A stretch of 64,000 nt of DNA from NCBI GenBank assembly GCA_019722365.1, contig JADFUC010002337.1, positions 1 to 64,000 on the forward strand, in the 5' to 3' direction. Both the position numbers and the translations under genes were made by a program. Origin of the DNA: Lithospermum erythrorhizon. Lineage: Eukaryota; Streptophyta; Magnoliopsida; Boraginales; Boraginaceae. How positions within the stretch are numbered: the first letter of the stretch is position 1; the number at the start of each line of letters is the position of its first letter. The notes beneath the pieces are model-generated. The model had not been told where the DNA came from and did no database searches. It worked only from the letters and a program-made list of their open reading frames with translations. Of the stretch, positions 36,016-49,100 are shown piece by piece.

Positions 36016-38146
36016 ATGGCCGCTGTTCGTATAATGTCGACCTCCTCCTCCTCGTCTTCGTCCTCGACCTCGACCTCCTATTTATTTATCATGATCATAT
36101 TTCTATCTTTTTCCAATTTAGTTATGTCCCAGACCAATGTAGCTGACATGCTTTTGGAGCTGAAATCAGATTTCGAAAACACTGGTCCCCTTGATTCTAC
36201 ATGGAAAAAGGGGACAAATCCATGTGACCAAAAGAAAAAATGGATTGGCGTAACTTGCAGGGAAGGTGTAGTCAGGGTCCTCCGCCTTTCGGGGTATAAT
36301 CTCTCCGGTGAATTTAATGTTGATGCCATTGCACAAATTAGAGGCCTCAGAACGCTCAGTATTGGCAAGAATGGTTTCTCAGGGCCAATTCCTGAATTCC
36401 ATTTGATTGGCGGTTTGAGGGATTTAATTGCTAATGACAATAGCTTTAGTGGTGAGATTGCTCCTACGTTTTTTGGAACGAAACAGCCTTCCAAATTGAG
36501 GACAATTGACCTTTCCTCAAATCAATTATCTGGAAACATCCCTGAATCTTTAGTTTCGTCTACCCCAAATCTTCAGGAACTACAATTGCAGGGTAATGGG
36601 TTTTCAGGGCCTGTCCCATTGTTCAAGCAGAAAATGCTGACGAAATGCAATCTTGCATCCAACAAACTTGAAGGTGAAATTCCTGAAGAAATGATTGCCA
36701 AGTACGGGGCAGACTCGTTTAAAGAAAATTCAGGGCTCTGTTCAGCCAAGATAGGAAAGGAATGTCCCAAACCTAACAATAGTGCTTCGGGTCACACGAA
36801 ATGGATTGTTCTTGGAGTCATTATTGTGATTTTTCTAATTACATTGTTGATAAAGAAAACTAGGAAGAATGATAGTTTCACTCCGCTAGAAAAGGAAAAT
36901 GGTGATCATGAGGGGGTGCATATGCTCAAGGCAATGTCTAGAAACAGGACCTTGAGTATAAACAGGAGAGGAGGACCTTCAATTGAGTCGACCTCTCGTA
37001 AAAGTTCTCGTAATGGTAGAGGATCCGGGGAATTGATAATTGTTAACGATGAAAGAGGCTCATTTGGATTGACTGATTTGATGAAGGCAGCAGCAGAGGT
37101 TCTCGGAAATGGATCGCTTGGATCGGCTTACAAGGCGGTGATGGGAAATGGTGTTTCTGTAGTGGTCAAGAGAATGAGAGATATGAATAAATTGAATAAA
37201 GATGAATTTTACATGGAAATGAAACGTCTTGGGGGGTTAAGGCACAAGAATATATTGCCACCTTTGGGTTACCATTACAGGAAGGAAGAGAAGCTTGTTG
37301 TGAGTGAGTATGTTCCAAAAGGAAGCTTGCTGTATTTGTTGCATGGTAAAATCTATCCTTCACTTATCTCTTCAACTTATTTTATTAAGACTTTGAAATA
37401 TGAATATGAACTATCCAACTGGGAAGTGTCTGACAATTCTAATTGTTCAAAAGTATCAATCAAATTATGTTATCGTCTAGATAAAAAATGATTATGGACC
37501 TTCATCAGCACAAATAAAAATTTAATAGATTATCTGCCTATACTCCTATTAATGTTGAGATGTTTATTTTCCATCAGGTGATAGAGGGATTGCTCATCAG
37601 GAGCTAACATGGCCTATTCGCCTAAAGATCATAAAAGGAGTAGCTCAAGGAATAAGTTTCCTTCACTCTGAGTTTTCAACATATGAACTTCCTCATGGGA
37701 ATCTAAAATCCAGCAACATTCTCCTCTCTGGAAATTATGAGCCTCTCCTCACTGATTACTCACTCCATCCAATGTTCGACACAACCCAAGCAGCCGAAAC
37801 TATGTTCGCTTACAGGTCGCCAGAGGGCGTCCAGCGACAAGTGTCCCCGAAAAGCGATGTTTTTTGCCTTGGAATCATCATTCTTGAAATCCTATCAGGG
37901 AAGTTCCCTTCTCAGTATCTCAGTAGTAAAAAAGGCGGTACCGATGTGATTCAATGGGCAAGATTAGTTGTTTCTGAGAATAGGGAAACAGAATTGATAG
38001 ACCCGGAAATAGCATCGGCCGGAGCCAGTTCCATTGAGGAGATGGTGGAGTTGCTTCATATTGGAGTAGACTGCACTGCTGATGAACATGATAGGCGAAT
38101 TCCTATGGAAGAAGCCGCTAGTAGGATAGATGATATTCAGGCATGA
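36016..38146 (+). CDS. LRR receptor-like kinase, pollen receptor-like kinase (PRK) type, 2 exons
   Basis: Exons 36016-37345 and 37578-38146 join at a GT-AG intron (phase 1, splitting the Gly of LLHG/DRGI) to give 632 residues. Visible parts: Ser-rich start and signal peptide (to about residue 39), Cys pair 70/81 capping the LRRs, about five LRRs (86-240), one membrane span (263-279), Ser/Arg-rich juxtamembrane region, and a kinase-like domain from about 350. The glycine loop GNGSLGSAYKA (364-374) and VVVK lysine (385) are present. The catalytic loop is HGNLKSSN (483-490) instead of HRDLK--N, and LLTDYSL replaces the DFG region, so catalysis is probably weak or absent, as in several known PRKs. 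Family members act at the pollen-tube plasma membrane, binding peptide ligands and RopGEFs. The start ATG is the first in frame, before the signal peptide. No disruption seen. Confidence 0.93.
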
Positions 38147-38959
38147 TATATTATCATTTGTGTGGAGACTTTGCTAATATAGATAATTGTCGTATCATGT
38201 GGGTTTTGTAGGAGGTAATGGATAGAGAGAAATGTGTAGGATTTCATGTCTAAAATCAATTTATATACTTTGAGGAACACATAGAAACTTATAATTCATT
38301 AAATGATTGAGTTTTTCCTATTCATAGCTTATTTTCAAGTTGAAATTATTCGGTAAATAATTAGTATAACATTTGACATTAAGCGAAGATCAGATCATGT
38401 GTAGATATTTTCAAAAAAATTTAGATCATGTACAAATTCGGATGCGAGATTTATAACCTAAATATATGTAATTATCTTTATTTGTTGCCTAATCATGGAG
38501 ATTTAATTTGATGTGTTTGTGTGTGATATATTTTGTGAAGATTTTTCTTAAAGATCAAGAATGTGATTATTTTCTTATTTGAGAAGATTCTTTCTAGAGA
38601 GCAAGCAAGGCTTTAATTGAAGATCAAGAATATATTTTATTATCAACTAGTAATATGTAACGTGCGTTGCACGTGTTAAAATGTTCATCGATTATTATTT
38701 CTCAATATATTTTACCTGAACACGTCTTTACAAATTTAAAACGATCAAAATTGATAACCAATTAATAGTATAGTATATTTGATTTATATTTGACAATTAA
38801 AATTGATTAATTTTATTATTTGAATGGTATGAGAAATATTATTATTATTTTTTAAAAGAAAATTTTATATTGATTATGAAAAAAAATTATAAAATCATAG
38901 AAATCTTTGAAGAATCTGTCTATCACCAGGAATATCGAGGAAGCACTACGCTACAACAC
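38147..38959. other. 3' flank of the receptor kinase gene
   Basis: AT-rich, presumably including the 3' UTR; no clear end signal could be chosen. A small palindrome (ACGTGCGTTGCACGT, 38660-38674) lies in it. Confidence 0.4.
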
Positions 38960-39360
38960 ATATGTTTCAGTTGAGCTTATTCTTGAGGACTTTTTATGTA
39001 CAAGCCCTATGCCTAATAGTGACAATACAACTTTTTACAATCTGCTCTATATCCCTATTTACATTCTCAAGATCTACTGTTTCATTCTCACCAAACTTGT
39101 GATCACACAACATAATAGAAACTTCCTCAGTATTAGGAATGATTTTCCCTTATAGCTCCTCAGGGTCAACTGTAGTTCCTCTTCCCATTTCTTGACTCTG
39201 CGATCCTTAATATACAATGAACCCCTCTCCATATTTTCTAAGAAATACAATCAAAACGAGGTGGCTTGCTCCTCCCTATCACACAACACACAACCCTTAT
39301 CCATATCCATTCCCCAGCTAATGAGCATATCCTTTGAAGGCAGCTTTCCATGACATAGTG
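38960..39360 (-). pseudogene. LINE 3' fragment with RT zinc-binding (zf-RVT) motif
   Basis: The minus strand near 39250-39355 reads CHGKLPSKDMLISWGMDMDK followed by GCVLCDREEQATSF. This is the zf-RVT pattern 'RLPT-DRL--WG-----C-LC---EE---H' found at the C-terminus of plant LINE ORF2. The next stretch (VSIMLCDHKFGENETVDLEN, about 39060-39120) fits the tail after it. It is a short, frameshifted remnant and unrelated in position to the LINE at the left end. Confidence 0.65.
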
Positions 39361-41057
39361 TAACGGCCAAATTGCAAGGGTGTCGTCACGAATGTTAGAA
39401 TAAATGCAAATCGCGGGCCCAATAGAAATTAAATTGATGATGGATATTCATTTAAAACAGCACCATCTTGAAACGGCTTCAATAAAACAATATACAACGG
39501 ACCAAAACAATTTTTTTTGAGAAAAAATCGTCGTGGTATTACCAGCAAAGAATAGCAGCCGGCATCCCTGGCAGTAAATCCCAAAATGACAACTATCTGA
39601 GACAACCGAACTTCTGAACCAAACAAAATAATGAAATTGTGGCGTCATTCATTCATTAGCTAAAAGCACAATAAATCGAACAAGCCGAAGCGGAGCAGCC
39701 ACTGTCAACCTATGATAAAATTTAGCCCATAGCGAATAGAGACAATTTGCGAGAACTAGTGAATATACTCTGAGAATGAAATTAACCTCCAACCACCTTG
39801 AATTAATATAGAAGTAGATGATATCGCGTCACGATACGTAAGTAGTACGTAATATTATTAAGATCTTATCTGAGAGTCATTAGCAATTTCATTCTCGTTT
39901 CACGTATGTTCATAAATTCGTCACTAGTAGTGATCGGCCAACCAACTTATTCCACCGTGGCTATGAGAAACTAGATCTTATCCCAGCATTGTTCATAAAC
40001 CTTCTTACCCCTACATTTATCTGGCGTTGCTTCCAATCAATTATGGTACTCTTAACCTTCAAAAACTTAATAAAAACTTCCAATAAATATATTTGAATTT
40101 TTCTATCAAATCAAATTAGATAGTTTATACTTACTCAATAATATCAAGATCATCAATGATTAAAAATTTTGTTTAATTTCTAAAAGAGAAAAATACATAT
40201 TTATATTAAAGGATATAGACGAAAATTAAAACTTGACTTTAAATATAATGTAAAAATATTGAACATGCAAAATCATAATAATATTTCAATATTAAATTAG
40301 ATACATCAGTGTACTCCTAATTTTTATTACCAATTAATTTGAATGTGTCTCTCTATATAAGTAATATTATGTATGTATCTTGAATAAGTATTATATAAAA
40401 AATTATATATGACGTTCTAACAAAAGTGTTTCATTATAACATATATGATATGTAGGTTCAATGCACAGTTAAATTATGATGATAAACGATTATGTTTAGT
40501 CACCATGAAAAAAAGAGTATAAATATCCATTATATTAGTAATCTAAAAAGATTTTCGATACACTTATTTGTATAATTTGTAAATTTTTTAAAAAATGAGA
40601 TAAATATTCCTATAAAAGTCGCTCATTATGATATATATAATATGTGATTCACAAATAACAAGATATTTGAAACAAAATATAACGAAGGGTTAATACAAAC
40701 CTTTAATCTAATATTAATATACTTCCTTTAAAAACCCAAGCTACAAAATCAATAAATCAAAATTCACCTTTTCCGTGGAATTTCAGGGCAGGAACTTTGA
40801 AAGGCCGTTAGACGGTTTTACACTTTTTTTAATAAATCAAAATTCCTATAAAGTACATAGTAATTCCAAAGACACTTTTGTGTAAGTTATAATTTGTAAT
40901 GCGAAATTAGTATTACACAAAATAAGTGTAACTTATAATCTAGACATAAATTATTAGTTTATTTATACTTGTTAGTTGTCGGAGTATAATCTACACTCAA
41001 GACATCGTTTTACTCTTATAACCTAATTATACATGTAACTTATGTTGTTAAATATTA
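39361..41057. other. Intergenic DNA, AT-rich after about 40000
   Basis: No gene supported. TGTAACGGCC at 39359 could be the start of an LTR remnant, but no matching end was found. Frames at 39429-39648 have no motif. Confidence 0.35.
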
Positions 41058-41394
41058 CTTTCTCCATCCTATGAAGATTGTTCATTTTTATTTTCAATGA
41101 TCAAAATTAACAAAATTTGTAGTTTTAATTGACATATATAACTACAATAATTTCAAAAGTTGATTTCAATAGTAATCACATTATAAATGCTTTATTTGCT
41201 ATGTTTTCACCAATTATCATATAATATATATAAAACTAATTGAGTTCAAATTGGTAAGTGCTTCAAGATTTCATGCAATGGAACCCATAGTTATGAACCC
41301 GAATCCATTGGAACATTTTTTTCTCAAGTGAAATCCCTAGTACATATATGAAAGAGTGAAAAATTGAATGATCTTTATTATGGGATGGAAGAAG
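41058..41394. mobile_element. Stowaway-type MITE (Tc1/mariner), 337 bp
   Basis: The left end reads CTTTCTCCATCCTATGAAGA and the right end, on the minus strand, CTTCTTCCATCCCATAATAA, both variants of the Stowaway consensus CTCCCTCCGTCCC. TA flanks each side (41056-41057 and 41395-41396), the expected mariner-type duplication. No coding capacity. Confidence 0.75.
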
Positions 41395-43163
41395 TATATT
41401 GTTGGTAATATACGTTTTCCGTTTTTTTATTTGATGTTTTCGTATATCGAGGTAGATCCCATTAATAAGAACTCATTATTCTAAAAATACAAAATTTATA
41501 TTATTAAATTCTTTTTTGAAAATAGTTTAAATATCCGTCTGAAGCGTCTCGAGTCAATGAGGCGAGGGAATGGCGTATCAGAAATTCCGTGGAAACTATC
41601 GAAATTCAAGTTAAATCGAGCCAAATCAAATCCAGTAGAGTCAATTTCCAGAATCAGTAGGGCTAAATCACAGAAGCTCATATCAGTCAATCCAAGTCAA
41701 ACAAGCCAAACATATCACAAATCGTCAACCAAGCGGCAAGGAACATAGTTTGGGCCGGTCGATCTCTTCGATTTGATAAAGCGCGCATCTGTTGAGGAAT
41801 TTTCACTCTGATGAGTTTTATTTTATGCATCCTTTATAGTAAATAATAAAATTCTTCTTTGCATTACTAATGTAATTGTTTCTTCTCTTTTTTCTTACAT
41901 ACATATTAAGCGCTGCAAATGAAAATAATTATAAAAAAAATTATAATTGAATAGTTAAAATAAATAATGATATTTATGCATTTTACTTTTGTAACTCATT
42001 AAAATTCTTAAAAGTTACATGACTTTTACCTTTCACCTCTTGGAATTTACACAAAAATATATATATTATTCGTAATATGCATACCTTGCCAAATTCATCA
42101 ATAAAATCACTAAACCAAAGAACAATATCAATGAGGCGGGCGGTGTTTACGGTGATTCACAAACTTAATCTTTCCAACATATATAGCCATCTTCTTCGAT
42201 TTGATCCTACAATTCTACAAAACCAACCCGTATTGGATCTTTGTCATGAAATATGTAAAGACAAGAAAGAAATCATGTATACAAACTCGAAAATTTGAAG
42301 TTCGTGACAAGAATTACACTCACAGTTATTAAACAACACTAATCATATCTTCAAAATTGGTTGGATCAAACAAATTCAATACACTACATACTAACAACTT
42401 GGATCTTTTTGTTTAAGAGAATACAAATTTTATTTCAAGATACCCAGTAACAATAAACTTTTTTCCAATCAACTTTTAAATACTCATTAAATATTGAAAA
42501 AACTAAATTATAATTTTCAAATCAATTTTAAGAAAAAAAGAATATTTATAAGATGTTAAAGAAGAAATATATAAACCCATAAAAATGTGAAGCCGAGTTA
42601 CCTTTTTAAATGACTTTTAGCAGACTCATCATTTGAAGTTGACAATGGATTCAGCATTAAAATGTGATTGATGTGGTGCTACATGTTATAATATGTATAA
42701 CATGGTTGGGAACTCAACCTGGAAGCAGGTTCTATATTTCTGAATGTATAGAATTGTTGCATAACGTTAGGGAAAGCATATCGCCCGAAATATTTAGGAA
42801 AATTTAAGAACATAGTTAAGAAAATATTAATAATGTCATTCAGGTTCGGATTCGAATTTAAATCGAATATCAAATTAAGATTTTAGTTCCATTCAAATGC
42901 GTAATTCCTCAAATTCGAATACCGATTCCTCGAATTAGAATGAGAATAATTCGTTTGATATTCGATTCTTATCTTACTTTAATAACAATTACATCAGACT
43001 CGGATGATCTACCAACTTATTGTCAAATGCTCCCTAGTGCATCTCCTTTTTCGTTTCAATAGATGAAGCACTTCACCACCACACCACCATAATACTGAAC
43101 AAAAAGAAATTGCAAACTATTCACATGTATATAATGTAATAATGGGATCTAAAGTCTGATGAA
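41395..43163. other. AT-rich intergenic DNA downstream of the vWA gene
   Basis: No gene supported. Near 42840-42970 there are several variants of AATTCGAATA / TTCGAATT, a short degenerate repeat. The 3' UTR of the minus-strand gene ending at 43164 should extend into the right part of this stretch. Confidence 0.4.
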
Positions 43164-46100
43164 TCAGTTCCCCCCTCCACAGCATACATAGCAACCTAGA
43201 CATGCCAAGGCACCGCAGAGCTGTGCCATCGCAATTGCACATTGGTCATTTAACCCTGAACAAACTCTGATGCAGCACATACAACAGATGACATCACAAA
43301 GTTTTCCACAACAATCTGAAGCTGCTTTGGCTATAATATCTGTAGCTTCCTGTGGCTTTGTTCTACATCCAGGAGGAATGTTGTCAATCGTAGCACTTAT
43401 GTCACCAAAACCAATGACAAGGGGTTGCAGCAATCTTATTTTTTGTTGTTTGGATTCTTCCATCTTCTGAGGATCAATTTTATTCATGACCTGATTTTGA
43501 CACCATAGTTAAGTTTAGTGAGGGAGATCACTAATCATAATGTCTTCTACTGTTCTACACAAATCAAACAATTCATAGCATGTCGAGAGACAAGCATGAT
43601 GAGATTCATGTCATTCAAACAGTGGTACGTACCTGTTTGGTTGAAGACCCTGCACTTGATTTCCCTTTTCCAATCTCGATCAAGATCATACGGGTATATT
43701 CAGATACTACAGCATATTGCAAACTAATTTTTGCTATCTGTCAACAAGATATATATACGATTGGAGTTATATTCTGGCAGTAAAAGTGAATGTGATCATT
43801 ACAGTACCAATTGACACATACAATATACACAATTCAACACAAAAACAAGCACATCTGTGAAGTCAAGTCTCTTAAACTGAACATGTATCAGCATTTAACA
43901 GTTAGAGCTCAATGTGATACGACAGCTGAACACATTAACAATAACATAAAACTGATAAGAAAGAGAGTTCTGACCAAAGTACATACTTAATTAACAATAT
44001 GAAAGAGAGAATTGATTGACCTTCTCCTTAAGCTCTCTATCTTCTGAAAACCATGCTTTGGCTGTTAGTACATCAATTTGTTGCTTTGCCACCACCTATT
44101 GGCAAAAAGAAGAGAAGGACAATTATCAGACTTTGTATAAAGCTGCTCAACAGCAAGAAATAAAATCTCAGAGTAGGAGGGGAAGACACCATACACTTGA
44201 CAAAAAAATATTGATTTTGATAATGGATGATTAAAATCTCAAAGTAGGAAGGAAGGACATGAGCAAATGAGGAATCGAACCGGGATTGGGAGGTCAAGAG
44301 TCTACACATGATAAATAAGTTCCAAATCAGGCATGACACCATATACTTGACAAAAGAAATATTTAGTCCATCTCAATTTAACTGAGAAGTTTGAGTAATC
44401 ACTTAAAAACTCAATTCTGACCACAAACTAAATTTAAACAATTTTTTAATGTGCAAAATTTTGACACGTGTTTGGTGTGTATATATATATATATAACTTT
44501 GCTTGCTATTTGGATGAATTATTGCTTCAAAAGTAGGTGAACTATTTGTTGAAACAGACAAAATCCCAAATGCCCAACTAAATTGGATGGATGGAATATT
44601 AATATTGAACTTCTGTTGTTAACATTCACTTGTAATTGTGTTATACAATGCCTCCTGAAGTATCCAGATGAATAGTTTCATTTCGTCTTAACTTTCTTTT
44701 TACTAAAATAAAGTAGGCGGATATAAAATATATGAATATATTTAATACCTTATTAAGGAGAATGTCATTTGACTCTTGTACCTTCAAATCAACAGAGAAG
44801 CTGCTCATATTTGCAAGGAGTCCACTGACTTTAAGGTTCGGAGGGAATGTACCTTGATATCTGCCTGATATCATTAAGTACCCCTGTGACGAGAGGTCAG
44901 GAACTCTTGAAGGATATACCTAACCAAAATATCATGACAGTAACCATTCTTACTCTGGAGGGTTAAACTGAGAGTAATATTACAATCTTAAATTCTTGAC
45001 ATAGTGACTAGAATATGAATTAGAGTAAGCATACCTCGAGATCATCAAGATCATGAAAATCAAAAGTAATATTAGAAAGTACAACAGATGTCACTCTGGT
45101 AAGAAATCTTTCCATTAGTTCTTCAATTGAATCTGTCCAATGAAAGAGACACGTCATGAAACCAGAGACATAACGAAGATTGAGATCTTCTAGGATGAAA
45201 CATGCAACACTACAAGACACGGATAGATTAATTATATAAATGTTAAGTTTTGAGCAAGAAGTTAATTAGCTTCTGCATACTAAAATCCAAAACGTCTCAT
45301 TGAATGGAAGACACTTCTGCACTATAGATATTTAATCGAAGAAAGAACCTATTGTTAACAATCCCAGCATCTCCTAATGTTCTATTAACTTAAGATATCT
45401 CCAGTGTGATTTACACAGGCAAATGTTTAATCATAGCTGATGAGCTTTAACAAAGGAAACAAGCCCTTTTCCTTATAAGTGAATAACAAACTTCTTTTGT
45501 AAGAATAACCCACAAAGACACAAGAAGCGAGTAGTCCTGGTGTACAACATTAGAAGTGAGATTTCACTAATCAGAAAATTCAAACAATAATTAGATCATA
45601 TATTGTCTTGAGTTTTGCTTATCCCGATGATAATTCTTCTTAATAGCTTATGAGATGAAAATTGGAGATAATTCATAAGTCTAGAGGCTATAATCAATTA
45701 AAACCAAAGCAACACAGCATCAATCACTTCACCCAACATTTAAAGATAATTGTTACAAATATAAAAATATTGAGTTATTCATATACCTAAACTAATTATA
45801 TTGGTACCTTATGATATGAATTAAAGAGAGAATTCACAAATCGCTAATAGAACTCAATCACTTCAGCAATATTTAGAAATAGCTCATCGATAACTAAATG
45901 ACCCTTCAGATACCAACAAGCTTTCAACTAATCCCAACGAAAATTAAATAATATGAATACTGTGGACATGAACTCACCTTGATCAAGGGCAGCATCATAT
46001 TCACCACGACCGATTATAGAAAGCATACGGAGAAAATAATGGTTGCAGAATGAACCTATCATGCAGCAATAAAAGCAATGTTATAGTGTTGACACTCGGG

Positions 46101-49100
46101 ACAGGGTGGGGGGTATTCAATTTGGGAAGAAAAGTTACAGTGTAGTTGTTTGAAGCACACAAATCAAGTATTTAAGATAGGTAAAAGAAATAGTAATTAA
46201 CACATCTGTCAAACAAGAATTACTTGAGACACTACAAAACAAGTTGATTCTAATATTAACAAATAGTTTTCTATCTTCTAAAATCTTTTGTTGAATTTAA
46301 AGGAAATGCTTAAACAAGCATCCAGTATCTCTACCTATTCCAAATGTATGAATTCTTGGGAATATTGTTTTTTGATCTGCAAGTTTGGTTTTCATATTAT
46401 CACATATTTTTCTCTCGCCTTCAACAGCCCCGTCGGTGATCAGTATAACACTGGAAGTAGAATCTTGACATTTAGATAACATATCCAATGCCTGAAACAG
46501 GAAATAAAGCATAAATTAGCTCTAAAACAAAAACACTGAAAGTAATATTTAATGGAATAAATCAAAATGGCACAGTACACTACCTAAGCTTCGTATCTAT
46601 TGTAAGTAGTTGATAGTGTTTGAAATTCACTCTTGGGTCAATTCGGAAACAACCTCCCTGTTATCACAGGGGTAAGGTTGCGTACTACTACTATCCGACC
46701 TCCCCTTTACCCAGCTTAGGCGGAAGCCTCCTCATAGACATTGAGGGATGTTAATGCTATGTTATAAGAAGTAGAAAATATTTTATGAGATCATATCCAT
46801 AACCACTGAAGAAGGACACAAATTCAACAAACTTATAAATCATCTACAAACTTAAGTTCGTGACATTCCCAAATATTATAAGACTTCACAATTCAATGAA
46901 ACTTGTGTAACCTAATATATAAAACAAATCTAAAACTGCACCGGTTCATAATTAGATGATCCCATTACTTTTCTTGTATGTACAGAGATATACTCACCTT
47001 TTCCTCATATATTCACATTTTGTTTCCAATTTATCCGTCATTCTCCCAAGGCAGAATTAGTTTAGCTTTAGTATTCTATTTCCAAATTTCAAATCAATCA
47101 CTACAAAAGAGTGAAAAGACTATGGATTTTATACTGCCATTTAACAACAGAAACAACATGCCCAAACACTGAGGGCTGGGGTGGATTTTACGAGGCGTTA
47201 CCCCTGTGGGTAGAGTAGGAGGTCAGCTTCGAAATGACCAAGATGAAGTACAAAGACTAATAATTACTACTTATGATAAGAAATATAGTGGCAACACTAC
47301 GAGCCATTTTCCCATTATTCAATTCACTTTGGCATTCATCTCAGATAATCATATTTTCTATATAACACCTTTTTATGTAACTAATGTCAATAACAATCAA
47401 TTAGTTAAAACATTTTGTTATGAGATAAATTTAGGCAGTACCGTGTTAGCCTCCCTTGCACTTCTATGTTTATGTACATATACAAAAGAAATCATCAAGG
47501 CATGCATTTCATAGATCATGAGAGAGATGAATTATCACCTGATTCAATGGAGCAAGGATATTTGTACCACCACTTGCTACAAAGGTTTTGTTGATCCATT
47601 CAGAAACATTCTCAATAATTTTGGTGGTTACAGGCTCCAGGGATGAGGAAAACGGGTATACTTCCCCGTTGAAAGCTATGATATTGAAGAAATCTTGAGA
47701 ATCAAGCTTCCCAATGGTGGTATGGTGCATTCAGTATCTATATTCCCTTGCATGCTTCCGCTTATATCGACAAGAAATATCATCTCTCTTTTGAAAATCT
47801 TTCCAGAAATAAACAGTTCTACAAACATTATCACCCTGACTCAAAAAAGTGTGGTTCTCTAACATGCATAGGAATATCTTATAAGAAGAGGATAAGATAG
47901 AGTTTGACATAGATCTTATTCTGTGATAGAAACATTAAATTATATTCAAATTTGTTGTGAACATTCTTCGATAATCTGGCAACATATTGTTCTATGATTT
48001 AAGCCTTACATGACATTTATACCCACAGGGAACTGTGAAATTAATCACAAATAATGGAAACAAATGAAATGTAGCAGGATAGTCCCAGACATTGAAGTAA
48101 TTTAAAAACTCCAACCTTTTCTACTTCTTCTGTTCCTCCGTGAACAGAGAACATTTTCTCTTCTATCACTATCAAGCATTCCTGGAGACTGCAGAAAGAC
48201 ACCACCATCGGTATGACCCAACGGTATCTGGACAATGGAAATATTGACCAGAAAGAAAAATAAGCTTTCACCAGCACAGATCATATAAATGAAAATTGAA
48301 CTTTGTCTGTGACAGTGTTAAAATAAAAATTAGCATGAAGATGGTAACTTACAGCATAACAAAATATAAAGTCAGTTTTTGACCATGTAAGAACATCTGA
48401 TTCATATGAAAACACAAGTTTCCCTGCTGAACGCTGCAGTTGCTGAATGTAGATAAAAGACAACAAGGTTAGAATAATAACAGAAAGTAATGGTCAGCTG
48501 GTATACGAAGACATGGTAATGGTAAAGCTGGACCTTTAAAAGATGACTGGTTGTCTTGCAAAGAACTTCTGTGTGGAGACCAGCATCCACATTCAACTGA
48601 ATCTTTTCTTTTTTAGAAACTTTTTTCCCGGCAGGAGTAACGAATTCAGGTAATGTATACGGAATTCTTAATGTGAACTGGCTGTCATTATACAACAATT
48701 TCTGGGACCACTTTGCTTTGATCAAAATATCCGAACCCCCATCAATCTGAAAGGATGTGATATTTGTAGTAATTTATTCGAACTTTTTTGCAAAAGGTAA
48801 TGATGAGTACTATAGCATGTTTACCTGAGGTATTGTGAGGGTAAACAGATGAGGCTTCAGATAGCCTCCATCTTCAGGATTTACTTTCTTCTCCTCGGCA
48901 CTGCTTATGTCCTCATCGGTTAGTTTTGTGCGATATGAATTCTTAGCGACTTGAACCTCAACACCTAGAATTGAACCCTGTTGTTAGCCGAATAATATAT
49001 GATTAGAGCATTAAACAGACCAAGATTCACTTTCATGAAACACCAGTCACAATACTACATTAAACAATCTAGTTTAGCTTTTAAAATTAACTTGACTATA

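Noticed and set aside
36078..36494. 138-codon open frame on the minus strand
   Set aside because: It lies entirely antisense to the well-supported LRR exon and has no family motif.
38641..38690. ACGTGCGTTGCACGT palindrome resembling the GTGC...GCAC hairpin near the ends of some plant Helitrons
   Set aside because: No clear 5'-TC terminus, no CTRR 3' end with its hairpin, and no helicase sequence; palindrome arms are only 6 bp.
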